Source of the DNA: Pseudolysinimonas_A sp049651805
Lineage (GTDB): Bacteria > Actinomycetota > Actinomycetes > Actinomycetales > Microbacteriaceae
Direction of reading: 5' to 3'
Assembly: GCF_049651805.1 (NCBI RefSeq)
Contig: NZ_JBASCU010000042.1
Location: 1-64,000, forward strand
Length of the DNA: 64,000 bases
Both the position numbers and the translations under genes were made by a program. Positions 1-8,871 of this stretch are shown here, piece after piece. Position 1 is the first letter of the stretch. Every line of letters starts with the position of its first letter. The notes beneath the pieces were generated by a model, which was given only the letters and a program-made list of their open reading frames with translations, was not told where the DNA came from and did not search any database.

Positions 1-39
1 GGCCGGCTCCGGCCGGCCACCGCTCCACCTACGACCTGA
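1..39 (+). CDS. 3' tail of an upstream CDS (partial)
   Basis: An open frame runs from the window edge to a TGA at 37-39, eleven nucleotides before the permease start. By gene order it could be the end of the solute-binding protein gene that normally precedes this type of permease pair. Only 12 codons are visible, so neither the frame nor the product can be confirmed. Confidence 0.3.
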   Translation, partial: GRLRPATAPPTT

Positions 40-49
40 GGATCCACCC

Positions 50-913
50 GTGCGACTCACCGATCGCCGGTTCGCCCTGTTGCTCATGGCGCCGGCCGCG
101 CTGTTCCTGATCGCGTTCGTGCTCTGGCCGATCGTGCGCTTCGTCAGCAACGCCTTCTTCGAGATTTCACCGATCGCGGGCGGCGCGCGGGAGTTCGTCG
201 GCTTCGACAACTTCGCGACCGCGTTCGCGTCCACGGCCTTCCAGGGCGCATCGATCCGGACGATCGCCTACACCCTGATCGTGGTGGCGCTCGAGTTCAG
301 CATCGGTCTGATGGTCGCGCTGCTGTTTGCAGCCCTCGGTCAGCGCTCGGCGATCTTCCGCACGATCTTCATGTACCCGCTCATGGTGGCCCCCGTCGTG
401 GCCGGGCTCCTTTGGCGCTTTCTCCTGATCGACAACTTCGGCATTCTCAACGAGCTTCTCGGCATCAACGTCGGATGGCTGAGCGATCCCCGTATCGCGC
501 TCTTCTCGGTCGCGTTGCCCGACATCTGGCTCACCACCTCGTTCATCACGCTCGTGCTCTTTGCCGGGCTTCAGAATATTCCCGGCGACGTGCTCGAGGC
601 GGCACGCCTCGACGGCGCGGGGTATCCCACCCTGCTGTTCCGCGTGCTCATCCCGCTGCTGCGCCCCGTCATCGCCGTGGCCCTGGTCGTGCGCGGGATC
701 GACGCGGCGCGGGCGTTCGACATCATCCTGATCCAGACCAACGGCGGCCCCCAGGAGAGCACCACGACGCTCAGCCTGCTGATCTACCGCACGATGACCC
801 GGTACGGCGACCCCGGCCTCGCCAGCGCCATGGGCACCGTCTACCTGCTCGGGATGCTGCTGGTCGCCACCGCGGCGATCTTCGCGATCTGGCGACCAGG
901 GGCCGAACGATGA
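50..913 (+). CDS. CUT1 sugar ABC transporter permease (MalF/UgpA-type)
   Basis: Integral membrane subunit of a carbohydrate importer, 287 aa, six predicted membrane segments. The first hydrophobic stretch is at residues ~8-30. The EAA loop that contacts the ATPase is visible as EAARLDGAG around residue 183. GTG start with GAGGA seven bases upstream. It overlaps the next permease gene by 4 bp (ATGA), so the two are translationally coupled. No ATP-binding gene lies in this cluster, as is usual for actinobacterial CUT1 systems that share one MsiK-like ATPase. The binding protein is probably just outside the window. The substrate is inferred from the neighbours to be a fructan-derived oligosaccharide or difructose anhydride. 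Confidence 0.9.
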   Translation: MRLTDRRFALLLMAPAALFLIAFVLWPIVRFVSNAFFEISPIAGGAREFVGFDNFATAFASTAFQGASIRTIAYTLIVVALEFSIGLMVALLFAALGQRSAIFRTIFMYPLMVAPVVAGLLWRFLLIDNFGILNELLGINVGWLSDPRIALFSVALPDIWLTTSFITLVLFAGLQNIPGDVLEAARLDGAGYPTLLFRVLIPLLRPVIAVALVVRGIDAARAFDIILIQTNGGPQESTTTLSLLIYRTMTRYGDPGLASAMGTVYLLGMLLVATAAIFAIWRPGAER

Positions 914-1749
914 ACGGGCTCGAAACGCGCCGGCTGGCGCCGAAGGTGATCCTCTGGATCCTGCTGCTCGCCGTCATCGTGCTGTACGGCTTCCCGTTCC
1001 TCTACCTCCTGCTGACCTCATTCAAGACGCCGAGCGATGCGATCGCGGTTCCCCCGGCCGTCCTGCCGCGGGCGTGGACGCTGGAGAACTACGTCACGGC
1101 GCTCGCGAAGGAGGGCGTTGTGCCGGCGCTCCTCAACAGCGTCGTGACGGCCGTGCTCAGCACCGCGATGTCGCTCGTGCTCGCGGTCCCGGCCGCCTAC
1201 GCCATCACGCGATACCGCACCCCGTCGGGCCGCGTCTTCGTGATCGCCTCCCTCGTGACGCGGATGGTGCCGACCATCGCCGTCGGCGCGCCTCTCGTCG
1301 AGACGATGCGGACGCTCGGCATCAACGACACGTCTGTCGGTCTGGCCATCGCGCACACGACGATCTCGCTTCCGCTCTCGATCTGGCTGATGGCGAGCTT
1401 CTTCGAGGCTGTCCCGGACGAGCTCGAGGAGGCGGCGCGTGTCGACGGCGCATCGCGGCTCGGGGCTCTGTGGCGGGTCGTGCTGCCGGTGGTGTCGGGC
1501 GGGCTCGCCGTGACGGCGATCTTCGCGTTCCTCGCGTCGTGGAACGAGTTCCTCTTCTCGCTCCTCCTGACCGCGGTCCGCGCCCAGACCACTCCGATCG
1601 TCATCGCGAACTTCCAGACGCAGTTCGGCGTCGACTGGGGATCGATGACGGCGCTCGCGGCGCTGTACTCGGTCCCCGTCGTGCTCCTCACCTTCGCCCT
1701 GCAGCGCCACATCGTGGCGGGTCTCACGCTCGGCGCGGTGAAAGGATGA
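910..1749 (+). CDS. CUT1 sugar ABC transporter permease (MalG/UgpE-type)
   Basis: Second permease of the importer, 279 aa. Starts at the ATG inside the ATGA overlap with the preceding gene; the frame is open further upstream but the upstream part is a shadow of the MalF-type gene. Six predicted membrane segments beginning at residues ~12-34, and an EAA loop (EEAARVDGA) near residue 177 that docks on the shared ATPase. Forms the heteromeric channel with the 50-913 product. A LacI regulator follows after 34 bp, consistent with a sugar-responsive operon. Confidence 0.9.
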   Translation: MNGLETRRLAPKVILWILLLAVIVLYGFPFLYLLLTSFKTPSDAIAVPPAVLPRAWTLENYVTALAKEGVVPALLNSVVTAVLSTAMSLVLAVPAAYAITRYRTPSGRVFVIASLVTRMVPTIAVGAPLVETMRTLGINDTSVGLAIAHTTISLPLSIWLMASFFEAVPDELEEAARVDGASRLGALWRVVLPVVSGGLAVTAIFAFLASWNEFLFSLLLTAVRAQTTPIVIANFQTQFGVDWGSMTALAALYSVPVVLLTFALQRHIVAGLTLGAVKG

Positions 1750-1783
1750 ACGATCACGACCCGAAGAAGGGAGTGCGTCCGCC

Positions 1784-2827
1784 GTGGCAGTGAAAGGCGT
1801 GGGGATCCGCGACGTCGCCAAACTGGCGGGGGTCTCCATCACCACGGTGTCGCATGTGCTGAACGACACGCCGCAGATGCGCGTCGCCGGGGAGACCCGC
1901 GCGCGCGTCCGCGCCGCGGCGAAGACGCTCGGCTACGGACCGAATCGGGCCGCGCGGGCGCTGCGCACCAACAGATCGGGACTCATCGGCCTGCTGAGCG
2001 AGGAGATCGCGACCACGCCGCACGCCGGAAGGATCATCCTGGGCGCCCAGAACGCGGCGCGCGAGCACGACCTCACGCTCGTGATCGTGAACGCCGACCG
2101 CGAGTCCGGCGACTCGCACCGCGACGACGTGCAGACCCTGATCGACCGGCAGGTCGAGGCCGTACTCTACGCGACGATGTATCACCGTCAGGTCTCGCTG
2201 CCGCCCAACCTCCGAGGCCTGCCGGCGGTGCTGATCGACTCGACGGATCGGGCGGGCCTCGTGCCGGCCGTGGTGCCCGACGAAGTCGGGGGAGCGGTCG
2301 CCGCGGTCACCCACCTGGTCGAGGCCGGCCACCGGCGCATCGGCTTCCTCAACAACGACGACGACGTGCCGGCGACTCACGAGCGCCTCGTCGGCTTCCG
2401 GCAGGTCCACGCCGAGCACGGCCTCCCGCTCGACGAGAGCCTCATCGTGCAGGCGCCGTCGGAGACCCTGCCCGGCTACGCCCTGGCGCGGGAGGTGCTG
2501 GCGCGGCCTGACCGGCCGACCGCGCTCTTCTGCTACAACGACCGAATGGCGATGGGCGCCTACCGGGCCGCGGCGGAGCTCGGCCTCGACATTCCGCGCG
2601 ACCTCTCGATCGTCGGCTTCGACAACCAGGAGCTCATCGCCGCGAACCTCTTCCCCGGCCTCACGACGGTCGCGCTGCCCCACTACGAGATGGGCGCCTG
2701 GGCCATCGACACACTCGTGCAGTTGCTCCGCGGAGAAGCGGAGTACCAGCTGCTGGCCGACCTCCCCACCCGTCTCGACTGCCCGCTGACCGTCCGAGGC
2801 TCCGTCGCCCCGCCCCAAGAACACTGA
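1784..2827 (+). CDS. LacI family transcriptional regulator
   Basis: 347 aa with an N-terminal helix-turn-helix (VAKLAGVSITTVSHVLN, residues ~11-27) and a periplasmic-binding-protein-like effector domain (residues ~65-340). GTG start. It sits between the permease pair and the hydrolase genes, so it probably represses this cluster in the absence of the sugar. One of two LacI-type regulators here (the other is at 11716-12720). Which one binds the operator at 5190-5217 cannot be told from sequence alone. Confidence 0.92.
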   Translation: MAVKGVGIRDVAKLAGVSITTVSHVLNDTPQMRVAGETRARVRAAAKTLGYGPNRAARALRTNRSGLIGLLSEEIATTPHAGRIILGAQNAAREHDLTLVIVNADRESGDSHRDDVQTLIDRQVEAVLYATMYHRQVSLPPNLRGLPAVLIDSTDRAGLVPAVVPDEVGGAVAAVTHLVEAGHRRIGFLNNDDDVPATHERLVGFRQVHAEHGLPLDESLIVQAPSETLPGYALAREVLARPDRPTALFCYNDRMAMGAYRAAAELGLDIPRDLSIVGFDNQELIAANLFPGLTTVALPHYEMGAWAIDTLVQLLRGEAEYQLLADLPTRLDCPLTVRGSVAPPQEH

Positions 2828-2841
2828 GAGGTCCCCCCAGA

Positions 2842-3801
2842 ATGCTTCGACTTGCCGCATCGTGGGTGTGGGACTTCTGGATCGCCGACGACGGCGACCG
2901 CTTCCATCTCTTCTTCCTCAAGGCCCCCCGGGCTCTCGTCGACCCCGACCGGCGGCACTGGCGCGCCACGATCGGTCACGCGACCTCGACGGACCTCACC
3001 ACCTGGACCGAGCAGATCGATGCCGTGCTCCCCGACGACTCGCCTGCCTTCGACGACCTCGCGACCTGGACAGGATCGGTCGTGCGGCAGGACGACGGCA
3101 GATGGCGGATGTTCTACACCGGAGTCAGCCGCGCCGAGGGAGGGATCGTCCAGCGGATCAGCTCCGTCGTCTCCGACGATCTCTTCACCTGGCGCCGAGA
3201 GCCTGCACGGCAGGTGATCGAGCCGGATGCGCGCCGATACGAGACCGCGGCGACGAGACAATGGCCGGACCAGGCGTGGCGCGACCCCTGGGTGTACCGC
3301 GGCGCCGACAGGTGGCACATGCTCATCACGGCCCGCGCAAATCACGGCGCGCCCGAGGACCGCGGGGTGATCGGACACGCCACGTCGCCGGACCTGGAGC
3401 GCTGGACGGTGCACCCCCCGGTCTCCGAGCCGGGCGCCGGCTTCGGGCACCTCGAGGTCCTCCAGCTCGCGACGGTCGAGGGCATCCCCGTCGGGCTGTT
3501 CTCGTGCCTCGGCAGCGAGCTGGCGGGGGAGCGCGCCTCGGCCGATCCGGTCGGGGGCGTCTGGGCGTTCCCGATCGACTCGACGACCGGCGCGTTCCGG
3601 GTCACCGACGCGTATCGGCTCACCGACGAGCGTCTGTACGTCGGTCGGTTGGTGCAGGATCGGGGAGGTCAGTGGCGCTTCCTCGCGTTCCGCAACGACG
3701 ACGATCACGGCGGCTGGGTTGGGGAGATCAGCGATCCCCATTTCGTCCAGTGGGTCGACGGGCGGCTCGCGATCGAGCTGGAAGACCGGGTCCTGTCGTG
3801 A
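2842..3801 (+). CDS. GH32/GH43-clan beta-fructosidase-like hydrolase
   Basis: 319 aa, no signal peptide, therefore cytoplasmic. It has the five-bladed propeller motifs of clan GH-J: a candidate nucleophile Asp11 in WVWDFW (replacing the usual WMNDPN), the RDP triad with Asp148 in WRDPW, and a candidate acid/base Glu205 in GHLEVLQ. It is shorter than typical GH32 enzymes (about 450-500 aa) and lacks the C-terminal beta-sandwich. In this cluster the likely substrate is inulobiose or another short fructo-oligosaccharide released from a difructose anhydride, yielding fructose. A GH43- or GH68-like activity is not excluded. It overlaps the GH91 gene by 4 bp (GTGA). Confidence 0.75.
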   Translation: MLRLAASWVWDFWIADDGDRFHLFFLKAPRALVDPDRRHWRATIGHATSTDLTTWTEQIDAVLPDDSPAFDDLATWTGSVVRQDDGRWRMFYTGVSRAEGGIVQRISSVVSDDLFTWRREPARQVIEPDARRYETAATRQWPDQAWRDPWVYRGADRWHMLITARANHGAPEDRGVIGHATSPDLERWTVHPPVSEPGAGFGHLEVLQLATVEGIPVGLFSCLGSELAGERASADPVGGVWAFPIDSTTGAFRVTDAYRLTDERLYVGRLVQDRGGQWRFLAFRNDDDHGGWVGEISDPHFVQWVDGRLAIELEDRVLS

Positions 3802-5141
3802 GCGCGGCGGGCGCCAACTACTACGACGTCACGAGGTGGCCGATCGGCGATCCGGCCGACGACGTCGGGGCGGTGCTGAACAGCATCATCGACGACATCA
3901 AGAGCCGGCAGACGGCGACCGATGTGAACGACGGGGGCAAGCCCGGCGCGGTCATCTATCTCCCGCCCGGCGACTACCGTCTCCGCACGCAAGTGCGGAT
4001 CGACATCAGCTTCCTGCGGATCGAGGGCTCCGGGCACGGCTTCACGTCGTCGAGCATCCGCTTTAACGTCCCCGAGTCCGAATGGACCGGTCTCCACGAG
4101 CTCTGGCCGGGGGGCAGTCGCATCCTCGTCGACATCCCGGTGGGCGAGGACGACGACGAGTCCGCTGGCGCGGCCTTCTACGTCGAGCGGGAGGGCAGTC
4201 CGCGCCTGAGCTCGGTCGAGTTCTCGAACTTCTGCATCGACGGGCTGCACTTCGACCCCGACGCTTCCGACCTGCATCCCGAGAACACCTACGTCAACGG
4301 CAAGACCGGAATCCTCGTCGCGGGGCCCAACGACTCGTTCCGCGTCACGTCGATGGGCTTCGTCTACCTCGAGCATGCGCTCACCGTCTACGACGCCGAC
4401 GCCCTCTCCATCCACGACAACTTCCTCGCCGAGTGCGGGAACTGCATCGAGCTGCGCGGGTGGGGCCAGGCGTCGAAGGTCACCGACAACCTGATCGGTG
4501 CGGGGTTCAGGGGCTACTCAATCTACGCCGAGAACCACGGCGGGTTGTTGATCGCCGCGAACAACGTCTTTCCCCGCGGGGCGAGCAGCATCCATCTGCG
4601 GGGGGTCTCGCGGTCGAGCATCACCGGCAACCGGCTGCACTCGTTCTACCCGGCGATGGTCGTGCTCGAGGACAGCTCGGAGAACCTCGTCGGCTCGAAC
4701 CATGTCCTCCGCGACCACGAGCCGTGGATCCCCTTCCTGCGGGTCGACAACGGACGCGAGGATGTCGACGGGCTCCTGCGCGTGAGCGGCCGCCACAACT
4801 CGGTCATCGGCAACCACTTCTCCGAGGTCGTCGACTCGGCCGGCATCCGCCCCCCGGGGGCGACCCCCGTCATCATTCGGCTAACGGGCGGAAGCGACAA
4901 CTACGTCTGCGCCAACCATGTCGCCGCGCTCGACGTCCGCGGCACGTCGAGCGGATCGGCGTTCGCCGCGCAAGTGGAGGCGCTGCTCGGGACGGGGGCC
5001 GCCGACGACCTCGCAGTCACGACGGTATTGGTCGACCCCGAGTCCGTCCGGAACACCATCCTCGACTCGGGGACCGAGGCTCAAGTGGTCGTCGACACCG
5101 CCGTCAACGCCTTCCGAGCGACCCCCGCGATCGGCCGCTAG
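3798..5141 (+). CDS. GH91 difructose-anhydride hydrolase / inulin fructotransferase family
   Basis: 447 aa right-handed beta-helix protein. It matches the inulin fructotransferase family over its whole length, e.g. DVGAVLNSIIDDIKSRQT near the N-terminus, PPGDY, and FVYLEHALTVYDADAL. The catalytic pair seen in characterised family members is present as Asp207 (IHDNF) and Glu218 (NCIEL), eleven residues apart as expected. Family members are either secreted enzymes that turn inulin into difructose anhydride (DFA) I or III, or intracellular hydrolases that open DFA III to inulobiose. This protein has no signal peptide, and a C-terminal insertion (residues ~386-412) lies where DFA III hydrolases carry a lid. 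I therefore favour an intracellular DFA III hydrolase. GTG start in a GTGA overlap with the GH32-like gene. Confidence 0.85.
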   Translation: MSAAGANYYDVTRWPIGDPADDVGAVLNSIIDDIKSRQTATDVNDGGKPGAVIYLPPGDYRLRTQVRIDISFLRIEGSGHGFTSSSIRFNVPESEWTGLHELWPGGSRILVDIPVGEDDDESAGAAFYVEREGSPRLSSVEFSNFCIDGLHFDPDASDLHPENTYVNGKTGILVAGPNDSFRVTSMGFVYLEHALTVYDADALSIHDNFLAECGNCIELRGWGQASKVTDNLIGAGFRGYSIYAENHGGLLIAANNVFPRGASSIHLRGVSRSSITGNRLHSFYPAMVVLEDSSENLVGSNHVLRDHEPWIPFLRVDNGREDVDGLLRVSGRHNSVIGNHFSEVVDSAGIRPPGATPVIIRLTGGSDNYVCANHVAALDVRGTSSGSAFAAQVEALLGTGAADDLAVTTVLVDPESVRNTILDSGTEAQVVVDTAVNAFRATPAIGR

Positions 5142-5156
5142 TCGATCTGAGTCGAC

Positions 5157-5186
5157 TTGACAGGACCGCTCGGGGATTTGTAGTCT
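5157..5186 (+). promoter_or_regulatory. Predicted promoter of the GH172-transporter operon
   Basis: A TTGACA -35 at 5157-5162 is separated by 18 bp from a TAGTCT -10 (TANNNT type) at 5181-5186. It lies in the 87-bp gap before the GH172 gene and just upstream of the operator at 5190-5217. Confidence 0.65.
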
Positions 5187-5189
5187 TCC

Positions 5190-5217
5190 AGCTAATCGTT
5201 TACGTAATCGTTTAGCT
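5190..5217 (+). promoter_or_regulatory. Tandem LacI-type operator
   Basis: The 10-mer TAATCGTTTA, itself nearly palindromic (TAA..CG..TTA), occurs twice with 2 bp between copies. The whole block is bounded by the inverted hexamers AGCTAA and TTAGCT. It starts 4 bp after the -10 box and would cover the transcription start, a typical repressor position. The cognate repressor is presumably one of the two local LacI proteins. Confidence 0.65.
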
Positions 5218-5228
5218 GAAGGAACTCC

Positions 5229-6584
5229 ATGACGAGCACTGGTCCAAGTTCGACTCTGAGCGCGCTCACGCGACTGCACGCCGGCCGGTCGGCGCGCGCG
5301 TCCAGCTGGGACCAGTCCGGTCGCAACAAGGACTACTGGCTGATCGCCCCGGGGACGACCGCGGTGCTCGCCGACCTCCGGGGTCCTGGCGCGATCACCC
5401 ACATCTGGATGACGAGCTTCTGCCGACGCATTATCGGTCCGAGCATTCAGGTCCCCGAGCTCCATGCCGACGTCGCGCCGGTGACGGAGATGGAGAACGC
5501 CATCGGGGTCAACTGGGAGATCAACGACCCCGACTACTACCGCAAGGTGCTGCTGCGGTTTACCTGGGAGGACTCCGACAAGCCGGCGGTGCTGGTGCCT
5601 CTCGGAGACTTCTTCGGGCTCGGTCACGGGATGCCGGGCTCCTACAACTCCGTGCCCTTCGTGGTCACCTCACGGCCTCAGGAAGAAGGCACTTTCGGTG
5701 GGACGGCTTCGATGAACTGCTACTTCGCGATGCCGTTCAACGAGGCCGCGAAGGTCGAGGTGATCAACGAGAACGACCTCCACGTCGGCCTGTTCTTCCA
5801 CATCGACTACGACCTGTACCCGGAGCGGCTCGATGAGATCGCCTACTTCCACGCCTCGTGGGCGTACGCGAACCCCAACGACGGCTGGGGCGACGACATC
5901 GCTGTCAACACGCCCGAGGTCAACTCGGTCCGCAACGACGACTCCGGCAACTACGTGATCGCCGACATCCGCGGCCGCGGTCACTTCGTCGGGTGCAACC
6001 TCTCCGTGGCCCACTTCCAGGGCAGCTGGTGGGGCGAGGGCGACGACGTGATCTACATCGACGACTTCGACGAGCCCGCCATCCTCGGGACGGGGAGCGA
6101 AGACTACTTCAACCACGCGTGGGGGATGCAGCGGAACGCCTCGCCCTACAGCGGCACGATCCTTCACGAAGGCGACACCGGGGGCTACCAGGTCTCCTAC
6201 CGCTTCCACATCGCTGATCCTCTGCTCTTCAACACCGGCATCAAGGTGACCATGGAACACGGGCACGGCAACCACCTCGCCGACAGCTGGGCGTCGACCG
6301 CCTACTGGTACGAGGCGGCGCCCGGGGCTGATCTTTCGGTGCCGCAGGCCGACAAGCGGCCGGCTCCGAAGAAGACCTGGGATCGGCCGGTAGCGCCGAT
6401 GCCCGAGCTCGATGCCGACATGCGTGCGGCTTCGGACTCCTATCAGGAACGTTGGCGCGTCCAGCAGGAGCAGAAGACCGATCTCCTGCGGAAGAACGCC
6501 GAGAGGACCCCGCACGCCGAGCGCGGGAACGTCGAGCAGGCCCGCAAGGCGAGGTCGAGCTACGACGGGTTCACCAGCAACTGA
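5229..6584 (+). CDS. GH172 (DUF2961) difructose dianhydride I-active enzyme
   Basis: 451 aa, no signal peptide. It carries the DUF2961 signature GTGSEDYFNHAWG, with a candidate catalytic Glu at residue 291 and a second conserved acidic residue near 314. The founder of GH172 is the Bifidobacterium dentium enzyme that interconverts DFA I and inulobiose; other members act on alpha-D-arabinofuranosides. Beside a GH91 gene, activity on alpha-D-fructofuranosyl linkages is the more likely reading. The last ~110 residues are charged and poorly conserved. AAGGA lies five bases before the ATG. It is the first gene of a unit that continues with the binding protein and two permeases. Confidence 0.85.
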   Translation: MTSTGPSSTLSALTRLHAGRSARASSWDQSGRNKDYWLIAPGTTAVLADLRGPGAITHIWMTSFCRRIIGPSIQVPELHADVAPVTEMENAIGVNWEINDPDYYRKVLLRFTWEDSDKPAVLVPLGDFFGLGHGMPGSYNSVPFVVTSRPQEEGTFGGTASMNCYFAMPFNEAAKVEVINENDLHVGLFFHIDYDLYPERLDEIAYFHASWAYANPNDGWGDDIAVNTPEVNSVRNDDSGNYVIADIRGRGHFVGCNLSVAHFQGSWWGEGDDVIYIDDFDEPAILGTGSEDYFNHAWGMQRNASPYSGTILHEGDTGGYQVSYRFHIADPLLFNTGIKVTMEHGHGNHLADSWASTAYWYEAAPGADLSVPQADKRPAPKKTWDRPVAPMPELDADMRAASDSYQERWRVQQEQKTDLLRKNAERTPHAERGNVEQARKARSSYDGFTSN

Positions 6585-6629
6585 TTCGGCATCCCAACAC
6601 GGCATCACCAACCATCAACGGAGATCACA

Positions 6630-7886
6630 GTGAGAAACATCAGCAGTAGACTCGCCACCGCGCTCGCCGCCGTCGCGGCCGGCAGCGCGGTCGTCTTCAC
6701 GGCCGGATGCTCGACGTCGGGCGGTGACGGCGACGTCGTCACGCTCGAGTTCTGGAGCTTCTACCAGGGCTCCGAGGCCGACTTCGTCGCCTCGTGGGTG
6801 CAGGACTACAACGCGTCGCGCGACGATGTCCAGATCAACCACACCGTAGTGAGTCAGTCGGACTACACGACGACGCTCATCCCGACGGCGCTCGCGAACG
6901 GATCGGCTCCCGACATCCTGTACGTCGAGCCGTCGACCTTCACGAAGTACGCCGAGTCCGGCGCGCTCGCCGACCTCACCCCGTACTACACGGACGAGCT
7001 GAGGGCCGACATCCTGCCCGCCGTGCTCGACTCGGCGAGCTACGACGGCAAGATCCTCGCGCTCCCGACGGAGCTCGAGACCCTCGGCCTCTTCTACGAC
7101 GAGGAGCTGCTTGCGGCGGAGGGCATCGAGCCGCCGTCGACCTGGGACGAGCTGAAGTCCGCCGCTCAGGCGCTGACCACCGCCGACCGCTACGGCCTCG
7201 TGCTGCCGGTGGAGGACAGCGGGTACACGCTGTTCAATTTCTATCCGTTCATGTGGATGGCAGGTGCCGACGTGACCGACGGCGACGGGAACTACACGGT
7301 CGATACGCCGGAGTTCGCCGACGCGCTGAACTTCTGGGGCTCGTTCACCGCGAACGGCTACAGCCCCTCGTCGCTGCAGATCGGTCCATGGGACGTAGGC
7401 AACATCGCGACCGGCGTCGCCGCCATGCAGGAGTCGGGCTCGTACGCCATCAAGGCGACCGAAACGGACTACCAGGATGCCGCGATCGCTGCTGCGCCGC
7501 TGCCCGCACCCGCGGGTGGCGAGCCCTTCACCGTCGCGGGCGGCCAGAAGCTCGCAGTCAACGCCGCGTCGGAGCACATCGAGGAGGCGGCCGACTTCAT
7601 CTTCTCCGGCTTCGGCAGCGACGACATCAGCGTCGCGAGCGGCTGGGTGACGGAGGCGAAGTTCGCCTACCCGGCGCGACAGTCGGTCATCGACGCCAAT
7701 CAGGACGTCTTCGACGAGGGCCTGCGCGCGACCTTCACAGCCTTTTACGACACGGCGAGGCCCGAGCCGAGCTACCCCGCCGTCGTCACCGAGGCGCTCC
7801 GTACCGCGCTGCAGGATGTGATGTTCGGTGGAATGTCGGGCGCCGACGCGGCCAAGAAGGCGCAAGCCGCGATCGAAGCCGGATAG
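6630..7886 (+). CDS. Extracellular sugar-binding lipoprotein (CUT1)
   Basis: 418 aa. Signal peptide of a lipoprotein with lipobox FTAGC (Cys27), followed by a family-1 solute-binding fold (LEFWSFYQGSEADFV at the mature N-terminus). GTG start, GGAG about six bases upstream. It should capture the sugar outside the membrane and deliver it to the permeases at 7972-9675. Located between GH172 and the permeases, it is the best candidate receptor for difructose anhydrides or fructo-oligosaccharides. Confidence 0.92.
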   Translation: MRNISSRLATALAAVAAGSAVVFTAGCSTSGGDGDVVTLEFWSFYQGSEADFVASWVQDYNASRDDVQINHTVVSQSDYTTTLIPTALANGSAPDILYVEPSTFTKYAESGALADLTPYYTDELRADILPAVLDSASYDGKILALPTELETLGLFYDEELLAAEGIEPPSTWDELKSAAQALTTADRYGLVLPVEDSGYTLFNFYPFMWMAGADVTDGDGNYTVDTPEFADALNFWGSFTANGYSPSSLQIGPWDVGNIATGVAAMQESGSYAIKATETDYQDAAIAAAPLPAPAGGEPFTVAGGQKLAVNAASEHIEEAADFIFSGFGSDDISVASGWVTEAKFAYPARQSVIDANQDVFDEGLRATFTAFYDTARPEPSYPAVVTEALRTALQDVMFGGMSGADAAKKAQAAIEAG

Positions 7887-7971
7887 CCCGCCGACTCTGC
7901 CGGTCGGGTCCCTCGCGCACCCGGCCGGCAGAGCCATGAGAATCGAACCGACGAGTCAGGAAGGAGTCGCC

Positions 7972-8868
7972 GTGACCCGCCGTCGGACACTCACCCGCCG
8001 CAAGCGCGAGTCCATCGCAGCAGCCTTCTTCATCGGCCCGGACCTGATCGGCCTGATCGTCTTCGTGCTGCTGCCGATCGCCTTCGCCGTCTACGTCAGC
8101 TTCTTCGACTGGAACCTCATCGGCCCGATGACGTTCGCAGGCATCTCCAACTACCAGCGGTTGATGGCGGATGCCGACTGGTGGATGTCGCTCGCGCGGA
8201 CCCTGCAGTTCGCAGCCATCTACGTCCCCGCACTGTTCGCGCTCTCGCTCGCGCTCGCTGTGGCGTTCACCAAGATTGCGGGTCGTGCGTCGCAGGTCCT
8301 GCGCTCGGCATACCTGCTTCCGTTCGCGGTGACGTCGGTGATCGCCTCGACACTCTGGATGTTCCTGTACACCGAGAAGACCGGGTACCTGAACGCCTTC
8401 CTCAACACGTTCGGCATCCCCGACCAGCAGTACATCGGCTCGCCGCCGCAAGCCATGGTGTCGATCGTCGTGGTGGTGCTGTGGATCAACCTCGGATACA
8501 CGTCACTGCTGTTCTTCTCGGCCATCAAGGAGATCCCGGCGAGCATCCTCGAGGCTGCCCGGCTCGACGGCGCCGGCGGGTGGCAGACCTTCTGGCGCAT
8601 CACCCTCCCGCTGGTCCGCCCGACGTCGATCTTCGTGCTCGTGACTTCGACGATCGCTGCATTCCAGGTCCTCGACATCATCCTCGTCATGACGAAGGGC
8701 GGCCCCGCCGACGCGACCCAGGTGGGCGTCCTCTACATCTACCAGCGCTCGTTCGAGCGACTCGAGATGGGCTACGGCTCCGCACTGTCCGTCGTGATGT
8801 TCCTGATCCTGCTCGTCATCTCCCTAGTCCAGCTCCGGCTCTCCCGGCGCAGCAACCTGGAGGACTGA
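7972..8868 (+). CDS. CUT1 sugar ABC transporter permease (MalF-type)
   Basis: 298 aa when started at the GTG preceded by AGGAAGGAG at 7958-7966. The frame is open further upstream, but nothing there supports an earlier start. Six predicted membrane segments; EAA loop EAARLDGAGGWQTF near residue 200. It pairs with the 8872-9675 product and the binding protein at 6630-7886. This is the second permease pair of the cluster and again lacks its own ATPase. Confidence 0.9.
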   Translation: MTRRRTLTRRKRESIAAAFFIGPDLIGLIVFVLLPIAFAVYVSFFDWNLIGPMTFAGISNYQRLMADADWWMSLARTLQFAAIYVPALFALSLALAVAFTKIAGRASQVLRSAYLLPFAVTSVIASTLWMFLYTEKTGYLNAFLNTFGIPDQQYIGSPPQAMVSIVVVVLWINLGYTSLLFFSAIKEIPASILEAARLDGAGGWQTFWRITLPLVRPTSIFVLVTSTIAAFQVLDIILVMTKGGPADATQVGVLYIYQRSFERLEMGYGSALSVVMFLILLVISLVQLRLSRRSNLED

Positions 8869-8871
8869 CCG

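Noticed and set aside
412..909. N-terminal extension of the second permease
   Set aside because: The extension is an out-of-frame shadow of the first permease; the ATGA overlap start at 910 gives the family's normal length.
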